Source: Astrothelium macrocarpum (lineage: Eukaryota; Ascomycota; Dothideomycetes; Trypetheliales; Trypetheliaceae). Taken from it: a stretch of 59,478 nt of DNA. The translations under genes were made by a program, and so were the position numbers. Every line of letters begins with the position of its first letter. Position 1 is the stretch's first letter. Under the pieces are notes generated by a model that saw only the letters and a program-made list of their open reading frames with translations, did not search any database and was not told where the DNA came from. Below are positions 9,788 to 20,919 of the stretch, piece after piece. The stretch lies in assembly GCA_021030915.1 (NCBI GenBank), contig JAGEMR010000165.1:1-59478 (forward strand). Reading direction: 5' to 3'.

Positions 9788-11647
9788 TTAATCTTTTTCC
9801 TCGATAATTGTCCCCGTCCTCCGCAACCCCACGGCGGCAAGCAGCACAACCGCGACGCTCAGCGCAAAGCAGCCCCAAAAAGTCGCTCTGTATCCCACCA
9901 TCAGTGCGTCTGCACTCGTTTTGTCCTGGATAGACGAGTGTTTTGTAACCGCTGCAGAGATCACAGCCATCACCGCAATCCCGAAGCTTGTTCCGAATTG
10001 GGCGATGGTGTTGAACACGGCACCCGCCAGGGCCTGCGTATTCTCCGGAAAAACATCAGTGACAATGATGTTTGCCACAGTATAGATGACGTCTACAGAA
10101 GTCGGAAGAGTGAGCATTGCCCAGAATGCACAATACCAGAACGACCAGGCTGGCTGGATGAGTGCCATGAGAAGAGGGGAAATTGCAGCGATGGCGGAGG
10201 AGGAGACGACGAGCCAGACGATGGAGAGCTTGTGGACAAGAAGACCGGTGAGGATGTTGGCGATTATGCCGATGATGAGGTTGGGAAGGAAACGTGGGGC
10301 GGATTGTAGGGGAGTGAGGTGCTGGACTTGTTGGAAGCTGTTTGACCTTGGTGTCAGCATAGTGCTCGAGGAATCAGCGATAGTGACAAGTTCAATCAAT
10401 ATCCTTTGGTGGCTAAGAGGGATTGAAGGGCGGATTAAGACTTACAAAAGACTAAAGAACCATTCCATGGTATTCAGGACCGCCCATGACAAGAACACAA
10501 TGACACATATGACCGAAAACCGAGTATTCTTCCATAACGAGTTCGGTATGATAGCGGGTTTATTACGCTTCTCTTGGTAATGCATCCAGAAGATGAAGAC
10601 TGGTATCAATACAAGTGCTATTGAAAGCAAAGTTGCATTGAGCGGAGTACGGACGTTGGACAACCCTCCAGTCATCACCCTGTGCACGAGTCAGTCACGA
10701 GTCAGTATCGAGCATTAACACAGGAACCAAGCACTTACGCGAGGATGTATGACAGCAGTCCAAGCGATGTAGTAGAGATTAACAAGCCAATCCAATCAAT
10801 ATCATTCCGGAGCCGGGCAAGTGTCGCAGGTTTCTCCAGACGATCATGGGGCAGAAAGATAGAATTAACGAAGAACAGGATCACCATGCCCCCAGCACAT
10901 AGGTAAAAGCCAAATCGCCAGCCCACTGATGTCGCCTCAAATATACCTCCAAACACCAGACCGACTGCAAATCCTAAAGGAATGCCAAACCCAAGGCTTG
11001 CAAAGCCGAATGTCCGTGCCTTACCGACTGGTAGAGCAGCCGTGAGAATGCTGACAGAGGTCGGAAACACCATGGATGCCCCGACACCCTGTAGCACGCG
11101 GAAGATGATGAGTTGAATACCGGATTTTGAGAGACCACAGGCCAAAGTAAAAACTCCAAGGACAAATGTGCCAGATAGACTAACCTTTCGAGCGCCAATA
11201 ATGTCCGCAATGGAGCCAGCCAAAAGTTGGCAACAGCCTGCGGCCAGCCTAAAGCATGTGTTAACACAACACTTTTAGTCAGTTTGTAGAGATAGACTCA
11301 CGCATTTACCGTAGCCGGCCTATTCCAATATTAGCGTTTATTTTTGGGAAGATGGGTAATGGGAAGTTTTACCATAGAAGCAAATCTTCGGACAAAGCCA
11401 AGTCCAAGGCTATCCGTGGCAATCCAATGGTGACCAGACCTAGACTTAGGGAATTCGTAATAGTGATAGTGGTCAAGGAGAAGATCAGAAGGACTGTCCG
11501 CCACAATGAGATTGTTGGGCTTTTCTTCTCTCCTCTCTCCAATCCAACATTGCTTGAAAGCGATTGCTGGGAGTCCTTGGTTTCCAATTTTGGAACGGAC
11601 AAAATTTCAACAGAAACCTTCTTCTCCTGTGATTGCTCGTGTGCCAT
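9788..11647 (-). CDS. MFS transporter, DHA2-like drug/metabolite exporter
   Basis: Membrane transporter of the major facilitator superfamily, close in pattern to the 14-TM DHA2 (aminotriazole-resistance type) exporters. Five exons join in frame to 528 residues: 11373-11647, 11302-11319, 10739-11248, 10446-10679 and 9788-10337, all with GT...AG introns. Exon 2 is only 18 bases (PATVN core). Key features are the charged cytosolic N-terminus, the loop motif AGSIADIIGARKV, FRVLQGVGASMVFPTSVS (antiporter-type GxxxGPxxG region variant), the FFQQVQHLTPLQSAPRFLP loop formed across the last splice, and many hydrophobic spans. It probably exports a small molecule by proton antiport at the plasma membrane. 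The neighbouring P450, oxidase and methyltransferase suggest a metabolic link, but substrate cannot be read from sequence. Confidence 0.88.
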
Positions 11648-13203
11648 GATTATGAAATGAACACCGAAAGACTCGAGGATAGTATCTTAGGGAATGCAGT
11701 ATAACAAAGAATATAAGGAAAGTAGGACGGCAGCAACTGCTTCTTCGATGGCCCCCATCCTCTCCATATTACGGGACCCGCTCAGGTTACAGATCATAGA
11801 GTCACATCAACTACGGCACGGAGTACTCCCCAGCTTTAGGCAACGCATGATCCTGGCTAACCTGTCTAACGTGAGAGGCAGTGTTCCAGCTGTGAAGGAT
11901 GCTCGCCGTGTGAGAATACGGCCAAGCGACAACTTCATCACGTCGGTTCTTGGATGGAAAATTGGGGATATCAAAACCAACGTCGTCGGAACAACTTGGC
12001 CGACACGCATAGTAACAAGCTGCTAATGAAGTGGGCCCCATGGGTTGACGACTGTTTTGCGTATCTAAGTTGGGAGGTGGTTGATGAAAACGAGATTCTG
12101 ACCTCGGCCCGCACCAGCCCGTCCCTGCATCTTCGCCTCTTCCGCAGCCATCTCATTCCTTCTGCATCCTTCATCACCTGATTGGGGCATGCACCCACTG
12201 TGGCTCAGTATTTAGATCAAAGACAGCCAATACCCTAACGCGAATTACCAACGGCTGCATTGACACGGAACCGGCCGGACCTATCCTATGCTGCCCAACG
12301 CATATCTCATCACATCATCATCCATGTACGACCGTTGGTGGCTTCGGACCCAAGTAGCCTATGGCATGCACAAAGCACTGTCTGCCCTTTGTTTTTCGAC
12401 GTCCGTCGAAACATGATGTCGTGATCAAGGGTTGCCAATATCAGGCAAAAGCATAGGTAAAGAGCACATGCGGACCATGCCCAAGGAGTACCTCTCCGAT
12501 CCTCCGGAATTCATAGTGTCTCATCTAACTTTGTTAGTGTTTATCACCTGATTGATATCTTGCTCAATGATTTCAGCTGTCTGCCTGTTGCGTGCAGATC
12601 TCTCGTCTTCTTCTACTCTATTTTTCACAGTAATTACAATATGTCCCCGTTGTTGCAACAATACTTTTGGAATGATATTCATACAGAACATCAAATTTTT
12701 TGAAACTTTCTTTACGAGTAAGTGGTCGCAAATCAGTTCCTCATTTTCATTGCCATTTTAATTGTTGTTGTCGTTGATCGCATACTCTCTCCAATAGATC
12801 GTAAACGGCCGAAAGCATTGAGCAGGGTCTAAAATTGGTGACAACCACTAACAAATTAAACGAGACACTAGAGTAGGGGTGACCCGAAAGTGCTCCCCTG
12901 CAGCAGCAGGATTGAGGAAAGCTAAACATTCTGGAACAAATCGATTATCGTCGATTTATTGCATAGACTAATGTCTTAGATCGATGCTTTTAGTGTCACC
13001 ATTTTCACCATACATACAATTTCTAACCTAAATTTCCTTGATCGCGTTCGAACACGGTACCCTCCTTTGCTGGAGGGAGCTTTTAATAGGGTTCCTGAAG
13101 ATACTGTAGAAAATAGAGCTAAGGCGAATGAGAAAACATCCGAAGGCGATTGCACAGACTGTGGCAAACAACGTTCTCGTATGAACTTGTTGAACCGGAT
13201 ATC
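11648..13203. other. Intergenic between divergent MFS and P450 genes
   Basis: About 1.5 kb between the start of the minus-strand MFS gene and the start of the plus-strand P450. No supportable gene. It probably carries both promoters. No clear palindromic activator site stood out. Confidence 0.5.
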
Positions 13204-15065
13204 ATGGAGTTCACCGGACTTTCTATCATTGTCCTAAGTCTCGCCGGTCTGGCAGTCTATCATCTAGTAATATATCCGTCATTCATATCTCCTCTTGCCA
13301 AAATTCCTAATGCGCATTTTCTGTCCCCATTCACAACGCTATGGATTCAATGGAAACGCTACATTTACCAAGAGATTCAGACAGTCGACGCCGCCTACAA
13401 GTTGAAAGGACCCATCATTCGACTTGGACCCAACGAAATTGCCGTGAACGAGATGCCGGGAGCCATCAAGATCATCCATGGTGCGCCCGGCTGGGCAAAA
13501 GGTGACTGGTATGACTTTTACGCCAATTTTGAGTAGGTTACCATGGCACCTATATTTCGCTATGCCTCGGAATAACTGTGACTTGCGCAGCACACGGAAT
13601 GCGTTCTCTACTTATTCTTTTGAAGATCATGCCGCAATCCGACGCCGCCATACACGCATTTATTCCAAATCCTATATTCAGAGCTCTCCGCATGTCCAGA
13701 AGATACTCTCAACAATCCTTCTTGATCGCTACCTGCCAGCGATAGCTCCGCAAGACGATCGGCCACGGACGCTTAATGCGTTGGACCTCAATTTCGCCTA
13801 CGGGGTAGATATCATTACCGCATTTGTCTACGGTCTGAAGCATGGCACCAACTTCATCAAAAACGTTGATGAGAGAAGAGCATGGTTTGCAACGTACCTT
13901 GACAGTCACCCGCCCAACCATTTCTATTGGCTTTTGGAGCTCCCAAATTTCACAAGAAAGATTTCACAGCTTGGCCTGCCACTAATTCCAAAATGGTACT
14001 TTGATGCCAGGAAGTCTCTAGCCGACTGGGCCATGGATCGTCTTGTAAAAGCCGAACACGGCATTTCGAATCAAGGATTTGAGGACTTTCCCATTGGCGA
14101 CTCACCTTTACTTGTCGGCCAGATACGTCGCGAGATTCTTGCGGAAGAAGCAGGCGAGCATGCCACTGATAAGTCGGTCGATGGTAGTGGTCAAATAAGC
14201 AATCCAGAGAAACGGTTACAAATGGCAAGCGAGTGTTTGGACCACATCCGTGCGTGCGCCTTTCTCCAGTTGCGGATGATGACTGACTCGTAATAGATGC
14301 CGTACGGGATACCTTCGGTAATTCTTGCCCACCAAACCCGACTGCCGGATCTTCGGGGCTGATCTGAGTATGACAGGAATAAGCTTTACATACACACTAT
14401 GGCAGCTCTCACTTAATCGCAATATCCAACGAAGACTGCAACAGGAATTGATTGGTGCTGTTCCAAAGTCAATTCGGTGTGCACCAGCGAATGAGTCAGA
14501 CCGGCTGTTACAGATCCTACTGGACCCGTTGGCACTTGAGAGTCTTCCGCTTCTCGGTGCGGTCATCAAGGAGTCATTGCGCCTCCGAAACACGTTTCCT
14601 ACGTCAAATCCGCGCGTTACGCCTGCTAATGCGACCATTGGCCCGTATCGCAACCTTCCGGCAGGCGTACGTGTAGTCTGCTTTGCCTATAGCGTGCAAC
14701 GAAACGAAGATATCTTCAAAGATGCAGAGGCTTGGAAGCCAGACAGATGGATTGATGATGGCAGCAAGCAGAAGAGAGAGGAAATAAAGCAAATGGATTA
14801 CTGGTACTGGGCCTTTGGAAGCGGAACGCGGTCTTGTATTGGCAAGCACCTTTCAATGGAAAGTATGCTTAATCTCTCTCTGTCATAGGAGTATTAGCTG
14901 CTGATCATTCTAACTCGCCTAGTGCTTCGCCAAGGTCTTGCCGCCATCTACATGAACTACACCACGCACGTAGTAGACGATGAAGGCTTCGGAAAAGACG
15001 GAAGCTTTGTCACTGGAGGCGCGTCCGATTATCTGACATTGCGATTTGAACCACTCACAAGGTAA
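13204..15065 (+). CDS. Cytochrome P450 monooxygenase, one splice junction damaged
   Basis: Microsomal-type P450. Exon 1 13204-13532 encodes an N-terminal membrane anchor (LSIIVLSLAGLAVYHLVIY); intron 13533-13590; exon 2 from 13591 to about 14249; exon 3 from about 14355 to 14862; intron 14863-14922 with a CTAAC branch motif; exon 4 14923-15065. Visible motifs are an I-helix-like GADLSMTG, ESLR (ExxR), PDRW, and the haem loop FGSGTRSCIGK with the cysteine ligand. The exon 2/exon 3 junction is a problem: the expected reading is DHIRA joined to GADLSMTG, but there is no AG between 14297 and 14366, and the intervening sequence has stops in all frames. Either splicing is non-canonical or the acceptor has been lost. 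The I-helix also lacks the usual acidic-Thr pair. Convergent with the oxidase gene, 135 bases apart. Substrate unknown. Confidence 0.8.
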
Positions 15066-15200
15066 ATTTGAGGAAAACTGATGGGATTTTCATTGACCAA
15101 GGCCGTGATATGGATAACTCATCGCTCGCGAGAATTGTCACAAAATTAAATGAGCGTATTTCACATACAACAGTCAGCTCAGATTTCTCTCCACCGCCGC

Positions 15201-18062
15201 TCACAATTTCGCTTTCATCTTCAACTCCTCCCCGCCCTCCGCCACCCCCACTCTTCCCATCTCGCTCACCACATCCCCCACCAACCCCACCACCTCCGCT
15301 GCACTCCCAAACGCCACTGTCCATCCATACACCCCGTGTCCATACGCATGCACAATCCTGCTTCCCTCCTTCCTCCTTCCTTTCAATGCTTTCTTCCCAT
15401 CGTCCCCATTCGCGCGCTCGCGTTCTACGCGCACGTCGCCCTTGCGAAACGGTCGCCATGCTTGAGCCAAGGGATAGTCTTCGACGAGTTCGGCGCTGGC
15501 GAGGGGAGGCCAGAATTTGACGGCGCGATCGAACATTGACTGGACGTGGGGGGAGGAGAGAGTTTGGGTCTGAGAGGAAGAGGAAGTGGTGTTGCTGGGG
15601 AATTCGAGACCTTTGGCGGCTTTCTTCTCCCAGTCAAGATCGTCTTTCTTTGTTTTCTTGTCGAAGTCCTCTTTGACATCACCATGGAAGGAGGAGGGAG
15701 ACTTGGCCTTGAGGTTGAGCTCCTTCTCGTCGTAGAGGTCCTTTTCTTTCTTCAAATCGTAATCATCGTCTTTTTCTGCTTTCAAATCTTTCTTTTCCCA
15801 GTCGTACTCATGTTTCTCCAGCTTCGAATCTTTTTTCCCAACATCAACGTTACCGAACTCCTCAGCATTCAAGTCTTTGCTTTCCAACCCTCCATCGTCG
15901 TACTTTTTTGCTTTGGAGTCCTGCTTCTCCCAGTCATGCTTGTCTATCTCCTTCAATTTTAGATCTTTTTTGTTATAGTCATCGTCGAATTTTTTAGCTT
16001 TGGTGTTCTCATCCCACTTATAGTCATCGTATTTCTTGCTCTTGGTCTCAAACTTTTTCTCATCGTCCGATGTATCTTTGCTTGCATAGCCGCTGTCGAG
16101 CTCTTTGGCCTTCCCCGTGACCTCTCCCTTGTCGACCATATTGTCATTGTCAAACTTCTCTCCGTAATACCTTTTCTTGCCAAAGTCCTTCTCGCCTGAT
16201 TTCTTGGCATCCCATTTCTCGCTGTCTTCTTTCTTAATCTTCATTTCAACCTTCTTATCGTCGCTGCCGCCAATTTTCTTCCACTCACTGTCCGTATTCT
16301 TTTTGTACTCCGCTTTTATCTTCTTCTCTTCGTAGGGCTCGAGTTTCTTCCAGTACCCTTCGTCATCCTTCTTGACTTTCCACTCCAAGGCTTTCTTCGG
16401 CTCGACAATCTCCTGTTCGCCTTCATCTTCTAGGAAAAATGTCCCAATTACCAGTGTGTCCTCATTTCTAGGTACCAGGAAGCAAATGTCATGATCATCA
16501 CGCCAAATGCTGTTCACAATTACAGCTGCATCCAGCTTCGGGAATCGCTTTCCATCGTTTCGGACACGAATCAATGCACCCTGCGCACCGACCAGACTGT
16601 CATCATCTGCGAGTGTACGAGCGCCGAGGCCAGAAGCATTCACGATTGCGTCGGCTCCGTATTGATAGGTCAAGTCCCTCTCCTGTCCACGAAGATCTCC
16701 ATGTAAAGTGCCCTGGACGAAGCGGCATCCCTTTTGCTGAAGAAGGCCGATAAGGAATGCCATTGCCGAATCAGTATCAATGATAGGAGCGAGATGCTCG
16801 GTTCCATCAATGATCTGATCATTGCTTTTCTTCTTCTTGGCATCCGTCGCAGACTTATAGTCTTTAAGCCCCCCGGGCTCAGAGGTCTTCTTTTTAGAGT
16901 CCTTAACATCAGAGTCGAATTCTGCAACAAGATCACCGCCATAGTCACGTTTAAAGCCCTCGAGCAGGCCATCCTTGGCAGCTGTCATCATTGCCCGGAC
17001 ACGCTCACGCTCTGGTGGATACGCCTGGGCCCGGAAAGGATAAAGCGCAACACTGCGACGCATTTTCACGCCAAACTGCTGGCCCGCATCATCGGTCTTC
17101 TTAAAGTCTTTCTTCACGTCCTCGGTCTTCTCGAAATCAGAGTCCTCCTTTGATTTCTTCCATTCCACGTCTGCAACGATGTTCCGCACGTCGTCACGAT
17201 CATAGTTCGCATCTTTAGCCTCCAGCTCATCTTTATAGAATTTCCCGACTTTTTCGTCCTTGTTTCCCCATTCCCCGACATCATCGGAATCCTTCACTTT
17301 AATGTCGTCTTCTAAATTCTTCATCGTCATCACAGTCCTAATCTCCTTAACCTTCTTCACACCCCCCTCCTCCACAATCTGCCTCTCCATCTTCTCCTCC
17401 TTAAACTCCTTCACCTCCGCCTCCCGTCCCCGGACCCCCTTCTTCGCCTCCTTCCCTTTAGGCTCATTCTTCATCTCCCACCCATCCACCACACTGTCCT
17501 TCATCTCAAACTTCTTGGGTGCATTCTTCATCTCCCATCCATCAATGACGCCTTTCTTCGCTTTCTCAATCACATAGGCATCGCCATATCCAAGCATCTC
17601 GTCCCTCTCTGCGAGGGTTTGGTAGATCTGATAGCTCTCTAATGCCCAGCGTCGGACCCTTTCACGGTTCTCAGGAGCGAGTTGCGGACCACATGGTGGA
17701 GAGGGAAATTCCCAGAGCGCGCCGCTGACCTGTGATGTTAGGCGGTCTTGGTGTTTCTCATCCCCGTAGAGACCTTCTCCGCCATCAAAGGTCTTTGTCT
17801 TCTTTTCGGTCTCGAAGGAGGGGAATTGCGAGGCAAGGATGGTAACGCGATAGCCCTTGTCGAGGAGGAGCCATGCGGTCGTACAACCAGATACGCCAGC
17901 GCCGATTATAAGAATATGAGGGGAGGATTGAGAGGGGAAGATGAAGGGATATGGAGAAGTATTGAATGTGTGGTTGATGATGGGGGTCTCCGTCTTCTTG
18001 GGAGATAGTCCATCTTTCTTAGATGGATCCTTTTTGAGATCTTTGATCGGTAAAGCGACCAT
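15201..18062 (-). CDS. D-amino-acid oxidase-family FAD enzyme with long Lys/Asp-rich insertions
   Basis: Intronless, 953 residues; family members are usually about 340-370. Conserved DAO pieces in order: dinucleotide motif GAGVSG (54-59) after ILI; SQVSGALWEFPSPPCG (about 110-125); LYPFRAQ (340-346); DAIVNASGLGARTL (471-484); the RPFRKGDVRVERE block (870-882); and the signature-like IVHAYGHGVYGW (903-914), where Val replaces the second small residue of HxYGHGG. These are separated by highly charged insertions at about 166-330, 385-415 and 548-825, rich in Lys, Asp, Glu and Tyr/Trp, with repeats such as DWEKQDSKAKKYD and DWEKKDLKAEKDD and a duplicated DGWEMKN. The C-terminus is AKL, a fitting PTS1 peroxisomal signal, as expected for an oxidase producing hydrogen peroxide. 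Enzyme activity with such insertions is uncertain. Confidence 0.82.
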   Translation of the reverse strand: MVALPIKDLKKDPSKKDGLSPKKTETPIINHTFNTSPYPFIFPSQSSPHILIIGAGVSGCTTAWLLLDKGYRVTILASQFPSFETEKKTKTFDGGEGLYGDEKHQDRLTSQVSGALWEFPSPPCGPQLAPENRERVRRWALESYQIYQTLAERDEMLGYGDAYVIEKAKKGVIDGWEMKNAPKKFEMKDSVVDGWEMKNEPKGKEAKKGVRGREAEVKEFKEEKMERQIVEEGGVKKVKEIRTVMTMKNLEDDIKVKDSDDVGEWGNKDEKVGKFYKDELEAKDANYDRDDVRNIVADVEWKKSKEDSDFEKTEDVKKDFKKTDDAGQQFGVKMRRSVALYPFRAQAYPPERERVRAMMTAAKDGLLEGFKRDYGGDLVAEFDSDVKDSKKKTSEPGGLKDYKSATDAKKKKSNDQIIDGTEHLAPIIDTDSAMAFLIGLLQQKGCRFVQGTLHGDLRGQERDLTYQYGADAIVNASGLGARTLADDDSLVGAQGALIRVRNDGKRFPKLDAAVIVNSIWRDDHDICFLVPRNEDTLVIGTFFLEDEGEQEIVEPKKALEWKVKKDDEGYWKKLEPYEEKKIKAEYKKNTDSEWKKIGGSDDKKVEMKIKKEDSEKWDAKKSGEKDFGKKRYYGEKFDNDNMVDKGEVTGKAKELDSGYASKDTSDDEKKFETKSKKYDDYKWDENTKAKKFDDDYNKKDLKLKEIDKHDWEKQDSKAKKYDDGGLESKDLNAEEFGNVDVGKKDSKLEKHEYDWEKKDLKAEKDDDYDLKKEKDLYDEKELNLKAKSPSSFHGDVKEDFDKKTKKDDLDWEKKAAKGLEFPSNTTSSSSQTQTLSSPHVQSMFDRAVKFWPPLASAELVEDYPLAQAWRPFRKGDVRVERERANGDDGKKALKGRRKEGSRIVHAYGHGVYGWTVAFGSAAEVVGLVGDVVSEMGRVGVAEGGEELKMKAKL

Positions 18063-19335
18063 GTTGTTTCGTGCTATGTGCAGTATGTTACTATATAGGA
18101 GGTAGCAGTCTTACGAATACAGAGGGTTTTCGTGGATTCCCGAACGGCACTCAACATCCAAGCACGCTTTATACACCACCCTATGCACGCAGCCTTCCCA
18201 GCCTCTTGGATACATGTAATCAAGCTACTTACCATATACAGACAAAACATGCTTACTCAAGCGACACACATGAGACGTTTCTCCGTCAAAGCTAGAGTTA
18301 CTATTTACCGCGGCAAGAATCTATTCTGCAAGGAAAGTTAGCCGCATCTCCATTCACATCTTGAGACATGTTGCGCAATCCGGTCTGGAATCTGTTCCAC
18401 GATCTCATCGAGAACCCCGATCCGAGGATCTTAAGCCAAGATCAGATGGTCATGCAAGCTTGGGTCAGGCTGCCAAGCGCTAGCGCAATATCGTCTACCG
18501 ATTCATGGTGTTGCAGAAGAACCCACGCAGGAGATGCGGGACAACTGCACCTTTGGACAGCTGCAAGATAACCTTCATCGAACCCCCACCCTTGACGAAT
18601 AAAACTATCCTTCCTGCATTTGTGCTTTCCCCCCGGGGATCGCGATTCTGCATTTATTCGAAATGGCATTAATTTAAGTCTTGTCTGCACAAAGTCTCTT
18701 TGAGCCTATCTCCACATACTATTGCATATGTTCTCCATGTCTATAGGATGAGCTTTACACATCCTATGTATATCTTCAATGTATAGCGTATAAAAACTCC
18801 GATTCGTGTATAGTCACCTGACACCGTATTCTGGCACGTATAGATTATCTATACACAATATAGAAAGCTTGGACCGACTTCTGTTCGGCGGATCTCATAT
18901 TCTTGGGAAGAGTTTACCAACTAGATAACTTAAATTACTAACCTGAACAGCCGGTTTACATAAACTAATTCCTGTCAACAAGCTATGAAAGGTAAGAGAA
19001 GTACTACGACCGATGACCTGATTGATTAGAGTAAGCCTTAGCCATTGTCCAGTACGCCAAAAGACTAGAATATTTGTCTGGGCCGTATATGGCTAATACC
19101 GCACATACCGCTAGACAGTAGCATAGCAAAAGTGCAAAAGGAATAAGGTAAATTTGGAGGTCTTAATATTACGAAAGTACAAGAGCTAACTTTGTCAGGC
19201 ATCGAGATGATGTAAATACAGCATGCACAAGGTCTGTATATGGCCATACAGACACAGACTGGCTCTTGGTATGTGTAATGGCGTGCCAAACCAACTCTCT
19301 ATGTCTACCCAAAGCCACTGATGCAACATCCTCGC
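18063..19335. other. Intergenic, no gene seen
   Basis: Upstream of the oxidase gene and downstream of the methyltransferase gene. It contains AT-rich TATA-like stretches (18760-18870, repeated GTATAG/CTATAC words) but no frame with family resemblance. Confidence 0.45.
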
Positions 19336-20382
19336 CTAACTCCCTGCTTTCTTTCCAACAGTAACACAAAACAGCTGCTCCTTTCCTCGCTCCTCTGCCA
19401 GGTCCTTCTTCGCCTGCCTCCTCATCTGCTCGACCTCCTCTCCCGTCCACCCTTGCCCCTCGACCAACTTGGGAATCATATGCCAATACAACCCCCACTC
19501 ATCATCAATACTGTGCTCGATAATCTCCTTCGTACCCTGAAACTTTCCACTCTCATGTCCCTCCTTCTCGGCTTCTCTCCAAAATGGAATGCGAAACCTC
19601 GTCGTCTTGATCCCTTCAAATCCCGCTTTCTCCATGTACCCTGGGATAGTCAACCCGGCATCTAAATCTAGCCCTTTCCTCCTCCCCCCTTCTCTTACAG
19701 CTTTCAACCACGTCCAATCCTCCCTTGGAAGCACCTCGCGCCCCTCTGCGTCCGTCTTCGTACTCCTGTTGAGATAATCCTCTGACATCGGATCATCATT
19801 TTTGGGGTAGTATACATCTTCAACGTAGTCACCCATCTCCGCCCATCCGCCCGGCTTGAGCATACTGAAAATATCATTGACGAAGCCCTGCCAATCCGTC
19901 ATACCACAGAGATGTAGACGGCTCCACACGTAATCGAAGCTTTCCTCGCCCAGCTCTCTGCGCCGATCTGCGTGGCGGAAATTCCCACGCACGAAGTGGA
20001 GGTTGGGGAGAGAAGAGTCGCCGGGCTGTGGAGACACAGGCGACAGATCGATACCGTAGACTGACGCGGCAGGGTAGAGAGATGCGAGTAAACGCGTCAC
20101 GATGCCAGTACCGCAGCCGATGTCGAGGATTCGATGGGGCGGAGAGGGGAGAGGCGCGTGGACGAGACGTCCCGAGGCGAGGTTGACAAGCGCAGAGTGT
20201 TGCGAAGTTAAGCGTTGGTGCTCGTCGGAGCTGCAAAATGATTAGAGAATGGTAGATAGACGGTGTTGAAAGAGAAGACGGAGAAGGAAAGGGATGACTT
20301 GCTCATTAGGAAGTAGGTAAGATGAATCCGTACCATGATAGGTAGGCTTGCGGTTGTAGGCTTCTTCTTGGGATTCGGACAT
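19336..20382 (-). CDS. SAM-dependent class I methyltransferase (LaeA/UMTA-like)
   Basis: Two exons give 324 residues: 20303-20382 and 19336-20230. The start at 20382 opens MSESQEEAYNRKPTYHGTDS; after splicing the family's typical YLLPND-SDEHQRL junction is produced. The intron (20231-20302, 72 bases) begins with GCAAGT rather than GT, a GC-AG intron; no GT donor restores the frame. Motif I RILDIGCGTGI lies at residues 60-70, followed by the acidic strand VYGIDLSP, the DYVWSRLHLCGMTDW catalytic-site region and LKPGGWAEMGDY. This type methylates small molecules or acts as a LaeA-like regulator; which applies cannot be told. Neighbours are an oxidase, a P450 and transporters, compatible with secondary metabolism. 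Confidence 0.85.
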
Positions 20383-20919
20383 TGTGACATAAAGAAAATG
20401 GACAAGAAAACAGGAAGAAAGAAGGCTAAAGACGCAATAGGCATGTGTTTTGAGCAATAGAGAAACTGTGGGTCCAGCAAAGATCACGGGATCTTAACGT
20501 GGAAGACGAGCAAAGCGCGCAGCCAAGAGTACGACGACAAGGACATGTCAAGAAAAATTATCTCAGAAGTCAACACAAAATCCGTAGCGTAGATTACGAA
20601 TGTAGTTGGAGTAGGACCAAGAGTAGTGGGAGTCATGAGGTGACGCGGGGAACAAGAGATCGACACCGTTTCTGTTGCCATCCGCCGGGCACATGTGGTT
20701 GGTCGTCAATCTTTATGCAATAACACCAAGATACATCTGAAAGTCACTGGGACTGGCCAGCTCTCCGATTCTCTGGTAGCGAAAGCGCCACATCTTTCGT
20801 CCAAAAGTAGGTTAGATGAACCTCATGATTTCGTTGTGCACGAGTCTTTTGTCTATTATAATTACAGGTAGTTGTCATGGGATAGTGCGAATAAATAGAA
20901 TGAATCCAAGTACGAATAA
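20383..20919. other. Intergenic, upstream of the methyltransferase gene
   Basis: No gene seen. It contains the promoter of the minus-strand methyltransferase gene and the 3' flank of the rhodopsin-like gene. Confidence 0.45.

Noticed and set aside
9938..10580. Plus-strand frames of 123-164 residues across the MFS gene
   Set aside because: They overlap well-supported MFS exons on the minus strand and have no own motifs.
15068..15539. Proline/serine-rich plus-strand frames opposite the oxidase gene (15068-15539 and others to 18008)
   Set aside because: They are antisense shadows of the purine-rich Lys/Asp/Glu coding sequence of the oxidase.
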